The notes: a model not told the origin generated them from the sequence alone. A stretch of 64,000 nt of DNA from Cecembia rubra (GCF_003014575.1 NZ_PYGF01000002.1:415850-479849); one strand, 5' to 3'; positions 41,078-50,365 are shown, counted from the stretch's first letter. Numbers and translations: made by a program.

Positions 41078-42322
41078 TTAGAGCAAGCTTGGGTTTCCCA
41101 ATTTGCCCATAAATAGGATTGAACCGGAACTTTTCTCTTTGATCAGGAAATAAAATGGTTTATCCAAAGTGATAATTCTTGGACCTGTTGGCATAGATGT
41201 TAAACCGATTTCTACGATTGTGGCCGCAGCTGCTTCAGTTCCTTTCTCATCTACTTCGATCAGTGCCTCATGGATGACTCTCGAAATGAGCATAGGAGGC
41301 AATGAACCCTCAAAGAGTTTGGTGAAATTATTTGGGTTAGGGCTAAAGGGTGTGACTAACCCCATATTTTCAAGCTTGTCTCTTAAGTTTTCCTCCTTAT
41401 ACCGCATTTTGAATTTTGGCATTTTGAGGATTACGCTGGTTTCTTGGGCGTTTTCAGACCATGCAGCTAGGTTTTCTATTGTAATTTCCGGTAAAATGCT
41501 GCTTAAGCTTCCATTCTGAGCTTGTATTATCGCCATTTGGTACTGCCCTGTACTATAAGGGATTTCCAAATAGTTCACTTTTGCATTACCTGCAGTTCTG
41601 AGAGTGACCTTATCTTTGGATTCCATCATTTCTACTTGTACAGATGCGCCATTATCCGGAAAGAAAGATTCTTTTTTTGTTTTTTGTGGATCGAATTGAT
41701 ACTTCCAGTCTCCCTTGAAATAAATAGCATTCACCAGGTACATAACCGCTTCCCTCGGAATGCTGTTCAGCATATCTCTAATCAGGTTATTTGTCTGTGA
41801 GGCTATCCAATTGTTAATTACCTGATGGGCATTGGTTTGGTCAAAGTTGAGTGGGCTTATATTGGCATTATAATAAGTCTCCATGCTATTCTTAAAAGGC
41901 GCTTGTACCCTAAACCCTTCTCTGTACCAGATTCCATTAGCTATATTGATTTTGACTTTTGGGTCAACTTTTTTAAGGTATTCAGTTAAACTTTTGACAG
42001 CTTGATTGGCTTCTGCTTTGCTCAGTCCATGGTAAGCTAAAACGTCTAGATATTCCTGAAGAACTTCCCCTTCATTTCCGTTCATAGCCATAGAAAGGGC
42101 CTGGTGGATACTGAATGGTCCGGTAAAATGATTTTCCAAACCATCTTTTTCCAATTCCTTAAAAAAACGGACTGCAAAATTAACATTTGCCTGAACCATT
42201 TCTGATTCAGATTTGCTCATTAGTCTTGTGTTGGCTTCCACTGGGCCCATAGAATCTTGAAATGGATTACAGGATGCAGCCAAAAGAATAAAGCCTAGCA
42301 AAGGTAAAGTGATCGCTTTCAT
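41078..42322 (-). CDS. Serpin (serine/cysteine protease inhibitor) lipoprotein
   Basis: The 414-residue protein has a lipoprotein signal (LLGFILLAASC) and a full serpin fold: NVNFAVRFFKELEKD, NLIRDMLNSIPREAVMYLVNAIYFKGDWKY split over the central region, and DKPFYFLIKEKSSGSILFMGKLGNP at the end. The reactive-loop hinge EKGTEAAAATIVE (about 365-377) has small residues at P12-P9, the mark of an inhibitory serpin. By counting, P1 falls near Leu/Thr/Ser of IGLTSM, so target class stays open. It would protect the cell surface from its own or foreign proteases. The start at 42322 is chosen by the signal. Confidence 0.9.
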   Translation of the reverse strand: MKAITLPLLGFILLAASCNPFQDSMGPVEANTRLMSKSESEMVQANVNFAVRFFKELEKDGLENHFTGPFSIHQALSMAMNGNEGEVLQEYLDVLAYHGLSKAEANQAVKSLTEYLKKVDPKVKINIANGIWYREGFRVQAPFKNSMETYYNANISPLNFDQTNAHQVINNWIASQTNNLIRDMLNSIPREAVMYLVNAIYFKGDWKYQFDPQKTKKESFFPDNGASVQVEMMESKDKVTLRTAGNAKVNYLEIPYSTGQYQMAIIQAQNGSLSSILPEITIENLAAWSENAQETSVILKMPKFKMRYKEENLRDKLENMGLVTPFSPNPNNFTKLFEGSLPPMLISRVIHEALIEVDEKGTEAAAATIVEIGLTSMPTGPRIITLDKPFYFLIKEKSSGSILFMGKLGNPSLL

Positions 42323-42410
42323 AATTGTCAAGTTTAGTCTTTGGGGCCTAGACGTGAAAATTTCTTTGGATGCTACAAGCACAAGTAAATTAATTAACAG
42401 GTTATAGTAT

Positions 42411-42536
42411 ATCAGTAATGATACCAGGAATCAATATAAATGCGGGTTTTAACCTTACTGATATTAATTCTAAATTGATTCTAATTTACTGATAAATTCA
42501 ATGATATTCAGTTAAGGGTATGATTGCGGATAATCC
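42411..42536 (-). repeat. MITE-like dispersed repeat, copy A
   Basis: On the minus strand the block opens with GATTATCCGCAATCATACC (42517-42535) and closes with CTGGTATCATTAC. Both ends and several inner words (AATTAGAATC, ATATCAGTA, CCGCATTTA) recur in the same order at 54526-54685. Its outer ends are imperfect inverted repeats. There is no coding part. It lies between the serpin and trans-sulfuration genes. Confidence 0.65.
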
Positions 42537-42549
42537 TTCATGAGTTTTA

Positions 42550-43719
42550 TTAACGTGATTTTTCCAAAGCCATTTCAATATCCTTAATTATATCCTCCTG
42601 GTTTTCCAGTCCTACTGAAATTCTTACAAGGCCATCAGTTATTCCGACTTTGTTTCTTTCTTCTAAACTGAGTTTGCTATGGGTGGTGGAGGCAGGATGT
42701 GTTACTATACTTCTACTATCACCCAAATTGGGGGTAATGGAAATCATTTTAAGGTTATCAATAAATCTTTGGGCTCTGGGAAGTCCACCTTTTAAGGTCA
42801 ATGTGATTATTCCTCCTCCAGCTTTCATCTGTTTCTTGGCAAGTTCAAATTGGGGATGGGTTGGAAGAAAGGGGTATTTGACAAAATCCAGGTCCTTATG
42901 TTCTTTAAAGTATTCAGCGACTGTTAGGGCATTGGCACAGTGCCTATCCATCCTTATTGCCAAAGTTTCCATACTTTTTGATAAAATCCAGGCATTGAAG
43001 GGAGACATGGAAGGGCCTGTGTGCCGAGTGAAATAGCTTACTTGGTCTATAAGATGTTGTTTGCCTAAAATTAATCCACCTAAAACCCTCCCTTGACCAT
43101 CGATGTATTTAGTGGCAGAATGTGTAACAATATGCGCTCCCCATTTTACGGGTTGTTGTAAATAAGGGGTAGCAAAACAATTGTCTACTACCAAAATCAA
43201 GTTATGTTCAGCAGCAAATTTTCCTGCCCATTCCAGGTCAATAATTTCCAATCCGGGGTTAGATGGAGTTTCAATAAACAGCATTTTTGTATTGTGCTGG
43301 ATAAGCTTCTCCCAATTGGATATATCTGAAATGTCTCCGTAAGTGGAGGTAATTCCCCATTTTGGGAAAATTTTTGTCAAAAGCTGGTGAGTGGAACCGA
43401 ATAAAGATCTAGACGCAAGTATATGATCGCCTTGCTGAAGGAGTGATGCTATGCTTCCAAACATTGCTGCCATGCCAGAAGCGGTCGCTATACCATCTTC
43501 TGAACCCTCCGCTGCACAGATTTTTTGAATGAGCTCCTCAGTATTGGGGTTGGAGTACCTGGAATAGATATTGCCCTCGATTTCATCAGCAAACATTTGT
43601 CTTGCTTCTTCTGCACTTTCAAAAGTAAAAGAAGAAGTCAGGTAAATAGGAGAGGAATGTTCTCTTTGATTGGATTTGGTACTGCTAAGTCTTATGGCTT
43701 CCGTTTCGAAATGATGCAT
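42550..43719 (-). CDS. PLP-dependent trans-sulfuration enzyme, O-succinylhomoserine sulfhydrylase-like
   Basis: The 389-residue enzyme has the Cys/Met-metabolism pattern: SRYSNPNTEELIQKICAAEG (about 54-73), ASGMAAMFGSIAS, IETPSNPGLEIID (about 150-162), DNCFATPYLQQP and the PLP lysine motif HSATKYIDGQGR (about 202-213). It adds sulfide or exchanges thio groups on activated homoserine in methionine synthesis; the GQGR variant after the Lys and overall length favour the MetZ branch, but cystathionine gamma-synthase cannot be excluded. It is a single leftward gene; no S-box or similar riboswitch is seen. Confidence 0.8.
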   Translation of the reverse strand: MHHFETEAIRLSSTKSNQREHSSPIYLTSSFTFESAEEARQMFADEIEGNIYSRYSNPNTEELIQKICAAEGSEDGIATASGMAAMFGSIASLLQQGDHILASRSLFGSTHQLLTKIFPKWGITSTYGDISDISNWEKLIQHNTKMLFIETPSNPGLEIIDLEWAGKFAAEHNLILVVDNCFATPYLQQPVKWGAHIVTHSATKYIDGQGRVLGGLILGKQHLIDQVSYFTRHTGPSMSPFNAWILSKSMETLAIRMDRHCANALTVAEYFKEHKDLDFVKYPFLPTHPQFELAKKQMKAGGGIITLTLKGGLPRAQRFIDNLKMISITPNLGDSRSIVTHPASTTHSKLSLEERNKVGITDGLVRISVGLENQEDIIKDIEMALEKSR

Positions 43720-44232
43720 ATCGGATGTTTGTTTTTAGAGAATAGGTGGTTGAGAAAATGGCAAATCGGTATTGTAAAATGATTTGGGATTTTCATTTAT
43801 CAGGTTTATTTCTTTAAAACTTAATACTAATGCAGGATTAAGGTAATGTATAGAATGATAAAGCTTGAAGAAATTGGAGTAAAGGCACTTATTTACCTGG
43901 TACTTGGTACTTGGTACTTGGTACAAAAATATTTTCCTTGTCGTCATATAATCTAATTTATAGTTCCCTTATTGGGCAGGTTTTGGCACCTTTCCTAGAG
44001 TTAAGGATGGTTGCCAGAGGGTCTAAGAGCCTGATCTCTCGCCTCTTCTTTATAAATCAGTCGCCTGAAGTGAATACAAATAAAAGTCAGTATAAGTTTA
44101 AAAGCAAATTTCTCTAAATATTCACTTTTCATTTTTGTTTTCTGGACCCATTCCCGTCATTGAATTTTGCTGTTCGGATAATTAGATCCAGGTATTGAGT
44201 TATCATTTTGCTTGGTACTATGTACAACAATT
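43720..44232. other. Intergenic region without a gene, with GTAC tandem repeats
   Basis: These 510 bases hold no credible coding frame. The visible element is a tandem array of four 7-bp units (43897-43924: one CTGGTAC, three TTGGTAC), echoed by a single CTTGGTACTATGTAC near 44210. The part between contains no gene signature. It may be debris from a repeated intergenic element. Confidence 0.5.
43897..43924. repeat. Four tandem 7-bp units (C/T)TGGTAC
   Basis: Units start at 43897, 43904, 43911 and 43918; the first differs by one base. The GTAC words make the array locally palindromic (GTAC-CAA-GTAC on one reading). Confidence 0.8.
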
Positions 44233-44793
44233 TTAATCATTAAATTGCGTCATTGTCATATTGATCCCTATGGTGCAAAAGCTTAAGCTCATTTCGATGG
44301 CCTTATCCATAAAAATGGGAAGTTCATCAATTTCCTTTTGTGTCCAACGTCCAAGCACATACTCTACTTGTCTTCCTTTTGGATAGTTGTCACCAATGCC
44401 AAACCGCAATCTGGGATAATCTGACCCACCGCAAAGCGCTTCTATATTTTTTAGGCCGTTATGGCCTGCGGCGGATCCTTTTGCCCTCATTCTTAATTTA
44501 CCGAAAGGCAGGGCTACATCATCTACTATGACCATGATATTTTCTTTTGGAATATTGAGTTCTTTCATCCAATAGTTTACAGCCTTTCCACTTAGATTCA
44601 TATAAGTTGTAGGCTTAATCAAATAAATGTGTCTGCCTTTATGTTTGAACTGAGCAATGAATGCCAAGCGGTCACTTTTCCACTCAGCGCCATTTTGGTC
44701 AGCCATTCTATCTACAGTTAGGAAACCGACGTTATGTCTGGTCAGTTCGTATTCTGGTCCTATATTTCCAAGTCCTACAATTAGGTATTTCAT
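44233..44793 (-). CDS. pth: Peptidyl-tRNA hydrolase
   Basis: The 186-residue enzyme frees tRNA from peptidyl-tRNA released by stalled ribosomes. Marks: VGLGNIGPEYELTRHNVGF (about 5-23) with the catalytic His, KPTTYMNLSGKAV (about 61-73), DDVALPFGKLRMRAKGSAAG (about 91-110) with the catalytic Asp, and GHNGLKNI. It lies directly downstream of rplY on the same strand, but a terminator separates them. The pairing of L25 and Pth genes is common in Bacteroidetes and elsewhere. Confidence 0.95.
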   Translation of the reverse strand: MKYLIVGLGNIGPEYELTRHNVGFLTVDRMADQNGAEWKSDRLAFIAQFKHKGRHIYLIKPTTYMNLSGKAVNYWMKELNIPKENIMVIVDDVALPFGKLRMRAKGSAAGHNGLKNIEALCGGSDYPRLRFGIGDNYPKGRQVEYVLGRWTQKEIDELPIFMDKAIEMSLSFCTIGINMTMTQFND

Positions 44794-44820
44794 GTGGATA
44801 CTTTTATGAAAAGGTTGGCA

Positions 44821-44857
44821 AAAATAAAAAATCCTGCTTAAGGATTAAGCAGGATTT
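44821..44857 (-). terminator. Intrinsic terminator between rplY and pth
   Basis: AAATCCTGCTT and AAGCAGGATTT (44829-44839, 44847-44857) form a perfect 11-bp stem, and on the minus strand TTTTTATTTT follows. Read-through may supply pth, whose start lies 28 bases further. Confidence 0.9.
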
Positions 44858-44882
44858 CAAATATTGGTATTTTGAATCTGAA

Positions 44883-45455
44883 TTATTCAGCTTTTTTACC
44901 TCTAAGCGCTCTTGGAATTCCAATGGTTACGATAGAGACGTTTGGTGATGTTAGAATTTCAAAGCCTTCGCCTTTCAATTCACCAACTTTGAAGGATTTA
45001 CCCAATTCCAAACCGGAGATATCAACTTGGATTTTGTCTGGAAGATTTGCAGCAAAACCTTTAACAGCCAGTTTCCTTGTTTTAATTTCCAATTTACCAC
45101 CTTTTTGAACACCTGGAGAAGTCCCTACGATTTCAACTGGGATTTCAAATTTGATAGGTCTATCTTCAGAGAAAGCTAAGAAGTCAGCATGCATCAATAC
45201 TTCTGATACTGGGTGAAAATGCGCATCTTTTAATACTGCTTTCATTTTTTGACCTTCTACGTTAAGGTCAACCATGTGCACATCCGGAGTGTAGATCAAA
45301 TCCCTGAAAAGGATTGCCGGAGAATAGAAGTGAATCTGTTCTTTGATAGCGGGACCATAAACCACACAAGGAACATTTCCTTCCTCACGGATTTGCTTAA
45401 GTTCTGCACCATCGAGATTTGCTCTTTTAAACCCTATAATCTCTAGTGATTTCAT
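44883..45455 (-). CDS. rplY: 50S ribosomal protein L25/general stress protein Ctc
   Basis: The 190-residue protein has the 5S-rRNA-binding L25 domain (1-95: FKRANLDGAELKQIREEG, VPCVVYGP, MHADFLAF) followed by the TL5/Ctc beta domain (95-190). It is therefore the long Ctc-type form. It binds 5S rRNA in the large subunit. The leader has a good TACCTTTG promoter, and a terminator follows. The C-terminal Ala/Lys tail is normal. Confidence 0.95.
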   Translation of the reverse strand: MKSLEIIGFKRANLDGAELKQIREEGNVPCVVYGPAIKEQIHFYSPAILFRDLIYTPDVHMVDLNVEGQKMKAVLKDAHFHPVSEVLMHADFLAFSEDRPIKFEIPVEIVGTSPGVQKGGKLEIKTRKLAVKGFAANLPDKIQVDISGLELGKSFKVGELKGEGFEILTSPNVSIVTIGIPRALRGKKAE

Positions 45456-45511
45456 AATTGTTTTTTTTAAGTTGTTTGATTAAAATGGACTAATGCCATT
45501 TTTTTGGTCTG

Positions 45512-45519
45512 CAAAGGTA
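45512..45519 (-). promoter_or_regulatory. -7 box of the rplY promoter
   Basis: On the minus strand TACCTTTG fits TAnnTTTG exactly; transcription would start near 45505, about 50 bases before the ATG. The -33 element is not clear. Confidence 0.6.
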
Positions 45520-45677
45520 GAGTTTTTTTTCGATTATGCATAATGTTTCTGGATATTCAATTCAAGAATGTGTTGTTGAAGGAATTTTATTTTTGAACTA
45601 TAATTTTGAAAAACTTTCTCCTTTGTATTCAGGAAGGGGGATATTTGGTTAACCTAAAAGTGTTTTCAGATTATTAA

Positions 45678-47108
45678 TTACGCTTTCACCGTTATTTTTT
45701 CCATTTGAGAGTATGCTAGAATTCCACCTTTCAAGTTGAAAAGATTTTCAAATTGAAACTTATCTTCCAACTCTCGGATTGCTTTAGCACTTCTTGCTCC
45801 AGATCTACAATGAATAATTACTTTTTTGTTTCTAGAAATCAAATGTGCTTTATGGGTAATTTCTGACAGGGGAATAAGCAAACCATTTAGATTTAATTCT
45901 TCAAATTCATGAATTTCTCTTACATCAATCAATTGAAAATCCAGCTCTTGGCTTTTCATCTGAAGAAACTCTTCCAGGGTCACTTCTTTCACTTTCCGTT
46001 CAACTGCAGGAATTCCACAGAATTGTTCATAATCCATCAGTTTATGAATAGTTGGATTATCGCCGTTTAAAGGATTGTTTGATTTCCGGGTGATTATAAA
46101 AGTTCTTGAATGAAAAGTTAATGCATCGAAAGTGTAAAGCTTTCCACTTAATGGCTCCCCAACTCCAGTAATTACTTTTATTACTTCAAGTGCTTGTAAA
46201 CTTCCAATGATTCCTGGTAACACGCCAAGAACACCGCCTTCTGCACAATTTGGGACCAAGCCAGGCGGAGGAGGGGTAGGGTATAGGTCTCTGTAATTAG
46301 GACCTAGAAGTCCATTTTTGTTTCTAAAGTTAAAAACAGAAACTTGTCCTTCAAATTGAAAAATAGAAGCATAAACATTGGTTTTATCAAGTAGAACACA
46401 GGCATCATTCACCAAATAACGGGTCGGGAAATTGTCCGTTCCATCAGCCACCACATCATAATCTTTAATGATTTCCAGCGCATTCTGTGAAGTAAGTTGA
46501 GTGTTATAAATATTGATTTTGATATGTGGATTAATATGTTCTAATCTTTTTTTAGCGGCGATTACTTTTGAATTTCCTATTTGATCTATTCCAAAAAGGA
46601 CTTGTCTTTGAAGATTACTGTCATCCACTACATCAAAATCCACTATTCCAATATTGCCTACCCCCGCAGCAGCTAAATACAATAGCATCGGACTTCCAAG
46701 TCCTCCGGATCCTACCACCAAAACTTTTGATTTTTTTAATTTTTTTTGTGCTTCTAATCCAAATTCTGGGATAATAATATGTCTATTATATCTAGATAGC
46801 TCTTCTTTTGAAAACACAATTTCTTCCTCATAGTCGCTTCCACCGGCTATTGCAGGAACTAGGCTAACTTTGCTTTTTGAGTCGATTTTAGTTTCTTTTT
46901 CATTTAAATTCCTGATATCGTCTTCATCAACAAAAATGTTCAGGAAAGATGGAACCTCACCTTCTCCAGTAAACAAATAGTTTTTTAAGGGTGGAAATTC
47001 TTGAGTCAGTTTTTCTAAAAGATCTTTAATATTTTCTGCTTCAATCTCTATTTTAGATTGATTGCTCGTAAACTTTCTCAAAGGCGTCGGAATAAAAACT
47101 GTAGCCAT
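45678..47108 (-). CDS. Fused ubiquitin-like sulfur carrier - E1 (ThiF/MoeB) - rhodanese
   Basis: Three domains can be read in 476 residues. Residues 1-90 form a MoaD/ThiS-like beta-grasp domain ending in AIAGG, Gly-Gly at 89-90. Residues about 105-345 are the adenylating E1 domain: GSGGLGSPMLLYLAAAGVG nucleotide loop, DDSNLQRQVLF and GTDNFPTRY. Residues about 375-470 are a rhodanese with active-site loop HCRSGARS. E1-rhodanese fusions (MoeZ, QbsC) activate and thiolate carrier C-termini. In this gene the carrier is attached in front, its Gly-Gly internal, so release would need a protease such as the JAMM protein encoded just upstream. It is the last gene of the sugar cluster. Confidence 0.85.
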   Translation of the reverse strand: MATVFIPTPLRKFTSNQSKIEIEAENIKDLLEKLTQEFPPLKNYLFTGEGEVPSFLNIFVDEDDIRNLNEKETKIDSKSKVSLVPAIAGGSDYEEEIVFSKEELSRYNRHIIIPEFGLEAQKKLKKSKVLVVGSGGLGSPMLLYLAAAGVGNIGIVDFDVVDDSNLQRQVLFGIDQIGNSKVIAAKKRLEHINPHIKINIYNTQLTSQNALEIIKDYDVVADGTDNFPTRYLVNDACVLLDKTNVYASIFQFEGQVSVFNFRNKNGLLGPNYRDLYPTPPPPGLVPNCAEGGVLGVLPGIIGSLQALEVIKVITGVGEPLSGKLYTFDALTFHSRTFIITRKSNNPLNGDNPTIHKLMDYEQFCGIPAVERKVKEVTLEEFLQMKSQELDFQLIDVREIHEFEELNLNGLLIPLSEITHKAHLISRNKKVIIHCRSGARSAKAIRELEDKFQFENLFNLKGGILAYSQMEKITVKA

Positions 47109-47114
47109 AGTGAA

Positions 47115-47537
47115 TTAATTTGCGGTTATTTCTATTTCTTCCTCTATAAATTCTCTTTTCCTATTTAATGTCCAAGATTTTAAGGAAGAAAATTTTTGGT
47201 TGTTAAGAGAAATAATTATGTAAGAGAATTCCTCAAATGCAAACTTTAAATCGGTTTTTGAAGGAAAAGGAGGGGAGTCCAAATGTGTATGGTAAACACC
47301 TAAAAGTCTCCAACCTTTTTCAAGGGCCAAATCTTCAGCTTTAAAATAGTCTTTAGGAGCAATTTCAAATCTGATTTTTTTATTTTCCCGGTTGATGTTT
47401 TCTGCTTTAATAAAATCCGAAATCCTTTTTGATTGGATTTGTATTGTTCCAAACAAAAAACCACATGATTCTTCATTTACAAATTCCACTTGGCCCAAAA
47501 TTTCATCAAGAAGCGTCTTTGAGAATATAATTTTCAT
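47115..47537 (-). CDS. JAMM/MPN metalloprotease
   Basis: The 140-residue protein has the JAMM set: Glu 22 or 23 in VNEESCG, then HTH at 83-85, and Ser 93 and Asp 96 in PFPSKTD. This is the zinc-binding motif of bacterial JAB1 enzymes such as Mec+ and QbsD, which trim sulfur-carrier proteins or free amino acids from them. It lies 6 bases before the UbL-E1-rhodanese gene and overlaps the upstream SDR gene by 32 bases. The best substrate is the Gly-Gly junction of the fused carrier. Confidence 0.85.
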   Translation of the reverse strand: MKIIFSKTLLDEILGQVEFVNEESCGFLFGTIQIQSKRISDFIKAENINRENKKIRFEIAPKDYFKAEDLALEKGWRLLGVYHTHLDSPPFPSKTDLKFAFEEFSYIIISLNNQKFSSLKSWTLNRKREFIEEEIEITAN

Positions 47538-48951
47538 TTTTAAGGTCTTGAATTTCTTTTGCTTCCTTTAAAAGTTTCTGGACTTCTTCATAATGTTCTG
47601 ATCCTACAAGAGAATTGACTAGTATAGGATAAATATGCCCATAGTTTTCTAAGGTGGTATCCTCTGCCACCAAAAATTTTGGTGAAATTCCCCATTTCAG
47701 GATATTGAAGGTGTCTTTTTTGTTGACGTATTTTAGAGAGTCAATAAATATTTTCTCTAAACCTGATAATAAATTCTCTTTCTGTTCATTAGGCCTAAGA
47801 GATGATTTTAAATTTTGAATTAATTCAAATAATAGACGCTTTTCGCAAGGAACAATACTTGAAATTAGAATATCCCCTGCTTTATTGATTTCTCTTTTTT
47901 GATTTTCATAAACATTGATGAGTAGATTTAGTTCCTGTGGCTTATTCCAATCCAATTGTCCTCTAAAAAATTTTTCGGAATATCCCTTTGGGTTTCCTGT
48001 GAAAACAATTGGAATCCTCCTACCAGAATTCTTAATATAATACAAGGCAAGTTCGAGGCTTTCTACGGGCCACTCAAGGTTTTTAACTAAAAGGAAATTA
48101 CAAATTTTAGATTCTGCATTTATTAAGGCATTCAGCAATAAATAAGAGGCTTCAGTCAGGTTTTGTGCAGTTACAAATTTACCAGGGGAGTGGATTTTTA
48201 CATAATCTAAAGATTTTGAAGAATTTTTTAATTCATTATTCATTAAACTGTTGCAATATATATGGGTAAATCTAACCATACTGTATTTGATCTTGGATGT
48301 TCTTGAAAATGCATCAAGTATATTTTCACATATTTTCTTTGTTGATGCATATATTTCTTGCGTAAAATACCGACTTGCCTTTCCAGTTGAGGTAAATACA
48401 AAATTCTTTACTGATATGGAATTTTCGCAAGCTTTCACAAGGTTCCAAGTGCCAATGATATTGGTTTGAACTGTCTCCAAAATATTTCTTTCTGCATATC
48501 CAGGGTCTCTTACTGCTGCTGTATGGAAAACGATTTCTGGTTGAATTTTTTTTAAGCATTTTGCCAATGATATTTCATCCCGTATGTCGATATGGATAAA
48601 TTCAACTTTGTCAGCATAAAAAAGCCGTTTTTGAAAGCTAAATGGTTTGATGTCCAGAACAAAAACTTTGGATACTTCAAACTTTAATAAATCATCAACC
48701 AGTGTTGTTCCTACACTACCCAATCCTCCTGTAACCAAACAAACTTTATTCTTGAGTTCTTTTTTTAATTCATCAACAGGGAGGCTTAAAGTCCTTTTTC
48801 TTGCCGATTCAAAAGGATTCTCTAACAGTCTTCCTTGTTGGTCATAAAGAATAATGAGTTCTTGTGTTAATTCAACAAGTATATCATAATTCTCCTCTTT
48901 TTCAAAAAGCCCGGAATAATGCCATATTTTCTTCAAAATAGTATGTACCAT
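47506..48951 (-). CDS. CapD-like SDR (nucleotide-sugar dehydratase/epimerase) with long helical tail
   Basis: Residues about 65-300 are a Polysacc_synt_2 type SDR: GGLGSVGTTL nucleotide loop (about 75-84), DIRDEISL, HTAAVRDPGYAERN (about 140-153), and catalytic YASTKK (about 199-204, Tyr-x3-Lys). There is a helical N-terminal segment (1-60) and an unusual C-terminal tail of about 170 helical residues not found in 4,6-dehydratases I know. No membrane part is present. It most likely acts on a UDP- or CDP-sugar in the same pathway as the genes upstream. The strong overlap with the JAMM gene ties both to one transcript. Confidence 0.75.
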   Translation of the reverse strand: MVHTILKKIWHYSGLFEKEENYDILVELTQELIILYDQQGRLLENPFESARKRTLSLPVDELKKELKNKVCLVTGGLGSVGTTLVDDLLKFEVSKVFVLDIKPFSFQKRLFYADKVEFIHIDIRDEISLAKCLKKIQPEIVFHTAAVRDPGYAERNILETVQTNIIGTWNLVKACENSISVKNFVFTSTGKASRYFTQEIYASTKKICENILDAFSRTSKIKYSMVRFTHIYCNSLMNNELKNSSKSLDYVKIHSPGKFVTAQNLTEASYLLLNALINAESKICNFLLVKNLEWPVESLELALYYIKNSGRRIPIVFTGNPKGYSEKFFRGQLDWNKPQELNLLINVYENQKREINKAGDILISSIVPCEKRLLFELIQNLKSSLRPNEQKENLLSGLEKIFIDSLKYVNKKDTFNILKWGISPKFLVAEDTTLENYGHIYPILVNSLVGSEHYEEVQKLLKEAKEIQDLKNENYILKDAS

Positions 48952-48980
48952 AGGTTAAAAAAAATAATGAATTAGAGTAG

Positions 48981-49049
48981 TCAAAGCTGATTAAACTGAC
49001 TTATTATTCAATTTTACATTAATAAAGTTTTCCCTTTAATCAGCTTTGA
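48981..49049. repeat. Long perfect inverted repeat between sugar genes
   Basis: TCAAAGCTGATTAAA (48981-48995) and TTTAATCAGCTTTGA (49035-49049) are perfect 15-base complements, separated by 39 AT-rich bases. They fill the gap between the SAF-oxidoreductase stop and the CapD-like start. The structure may terminate or attenuate the cluster transcript; no T-run follows the minus-strand arm. Confidence 0.6.
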
Positions 49050-49069
49050 TTTATTTGAATTTAATTCTC

Positions 49070-50365
49070 CTATTTGAAATAGGAAATTTGTTCTGCTCTC
49101 AGTTTATCGGAAAGCCTATTGTCCGGTAGAATGACATCATCATAAGTCAATACTTTGTCTTTAGATACATCATTTTTTAAGATACAATCTTCCGCCAATC
49201 CGATTGGGAGAAGATTTTCTTTTATTGAAATATCGTAATTTTCACAAAGCCCATATGTCATATAGCCACCTAATCCATCAACTTTTTCGCCTTTTTTGAG
49301 ATCAATCTTTGCAGTGGTCACTACGTCCACCATTGGTTTTCCTATTGGGGTAACAGCGGCATCATTGAATAATACTGCCCTCGCCACTGTAAGGGGGACT
49401 TCAAAATGACACAGATGATAAGGGTTATAGAACAGATACAAAGGACCCTTGCCCACTTTATACAAATGTAAATAATGTTGTTGTTTTGGATCATCATGTG
49501 TCCCTAAAACAAAAACCCCAGGACCAGGTTCAGCTCCAACCACATAGTCAACTATTCCAGATCCGTTAAGTAAAGCCTCTAAAGGATAAAGATCTTGGAC
49601 AATTTCTTTTAAATGGGTGCCTCCTGGTACTGTTGGGCCATACATTCCTCTTTTTGCAACTTTCATTCCAGTCGCATTTGCCACAATGGCCTGCTCGAAT
49701 GAAATTTTTGTTCCATCTGCAAAAGATGTAACCATTTGTGGATTTTGTCCCCATTGTTTGGCAAAGCCTTCCTGCGTAGTTGGATTTCTGTAGGGATCAT
49801 GCAGTCCTTTTATATTACCACACAGTACTGGCTTTAGGCCTATGGACTTTACAAACCTATATAAATTCATTTCAACACCTGGCTGATCACCATCGACATT
49901 GGTCAAGATTACACCTGCTTTGTCAGCGTAAACTTTAAGAATGGGTCCAATAGTGCCATCAACTTCAGCATTCATTAATATTACATGCTTTTTATTTTCA
50001 AAAGCTTTGAGTATCAAATGGGAGGATAGTTCAATTGTTCCGGTGACTTCGATGATTGCATCGATTCCTTCTGCTTCACATAAAATATAAGGATTATCTG
50101 TTACACTGAATTTTTTGGATTTAATGTTGTCTTCTAAAATGTTTTTTGAATCCACATAATAGAAATTATCTATTCCTGCTTCAGTATACGCCCTTTTTGC
50201 TTTTTCAAGGCTTCTGTTATAAATAGCAACTAGTTCCATTCCAGGAACTGAATTACAAATTTGATTGGCGATTCCTCGTCCCATAAACCCAGCACCGATC
50301 ATAGCTACCTTCACTGGATTGTTTTCTTCTGCCCTTTTTTGAAGGGCTGTGTCAATAATAATCAT
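49070..50365 (-). CDS. NAD(P)-dependent oxidoreductase with C-terminal SAF domain
   Basis: The 431-residue protein has a Rossmann start (VAMIGAGFMGRGIA, about 20-33), a homoserine-dehydrogenase/DapB-like middle with EVTGTIELSSHLIL and VDGDQPGVEMNLYRFV, and a C-terminal SAF-type beta-clip (about 350-430: AKIDLKKGEKVDGLGGYM). Proteins like this occur regularly in O-antigen and glycan clusters beside rfbF-, rfbC- and SDR-type genes, probably reducing or rearranging a keto sugar. Its ATG follows the epimerase stop by 11 bases. Confidence 0.75.
   Translation of the reverse strand: MIIIDTALQKRAEENNPVKVAMIGAGFMGRGIANQICNSVPGMELVAIYNRSLEKAKRAYTEAGIDNFYYVDSKNILEDNIKSKKFSVTDNPYILCEAEGIDAIIEVTGTIELSSHLILKAFENKKHVILMNAEVDGTIGPILKVYADKAGVILTNVDGDQPGVEMNLYRFVKSIGLKPVLCGNIKGLHDPYRNPTTQEGFAKQWGQNPQMVTSFADGTKISFEQAIVANATGMKVAKRGMYGPTVPGGTHLKEIVQDLYPLEALLNGSGIVDYVVGAEPGPGVFVLGTHDDPKQQHYLHLYKVGKGPLYLFYNPYHLCHFEVPLTVARAVLFNDAAVTPIGKPMVDVVTTAKIDLKKGEKVDGLGGYMTYGLCENYDISIKENLLPIGLAEDCILKNDVSKDKVLTYDDVILPDNRLSDKLRAEQISYFK

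Noticed and set aside
43897-44225. GTAC-rich tandem repeat considered as a CRISPR-like or recombination site
   Set aside because: Units are 7 bp without spacers; no cas gene or recombinase is near.
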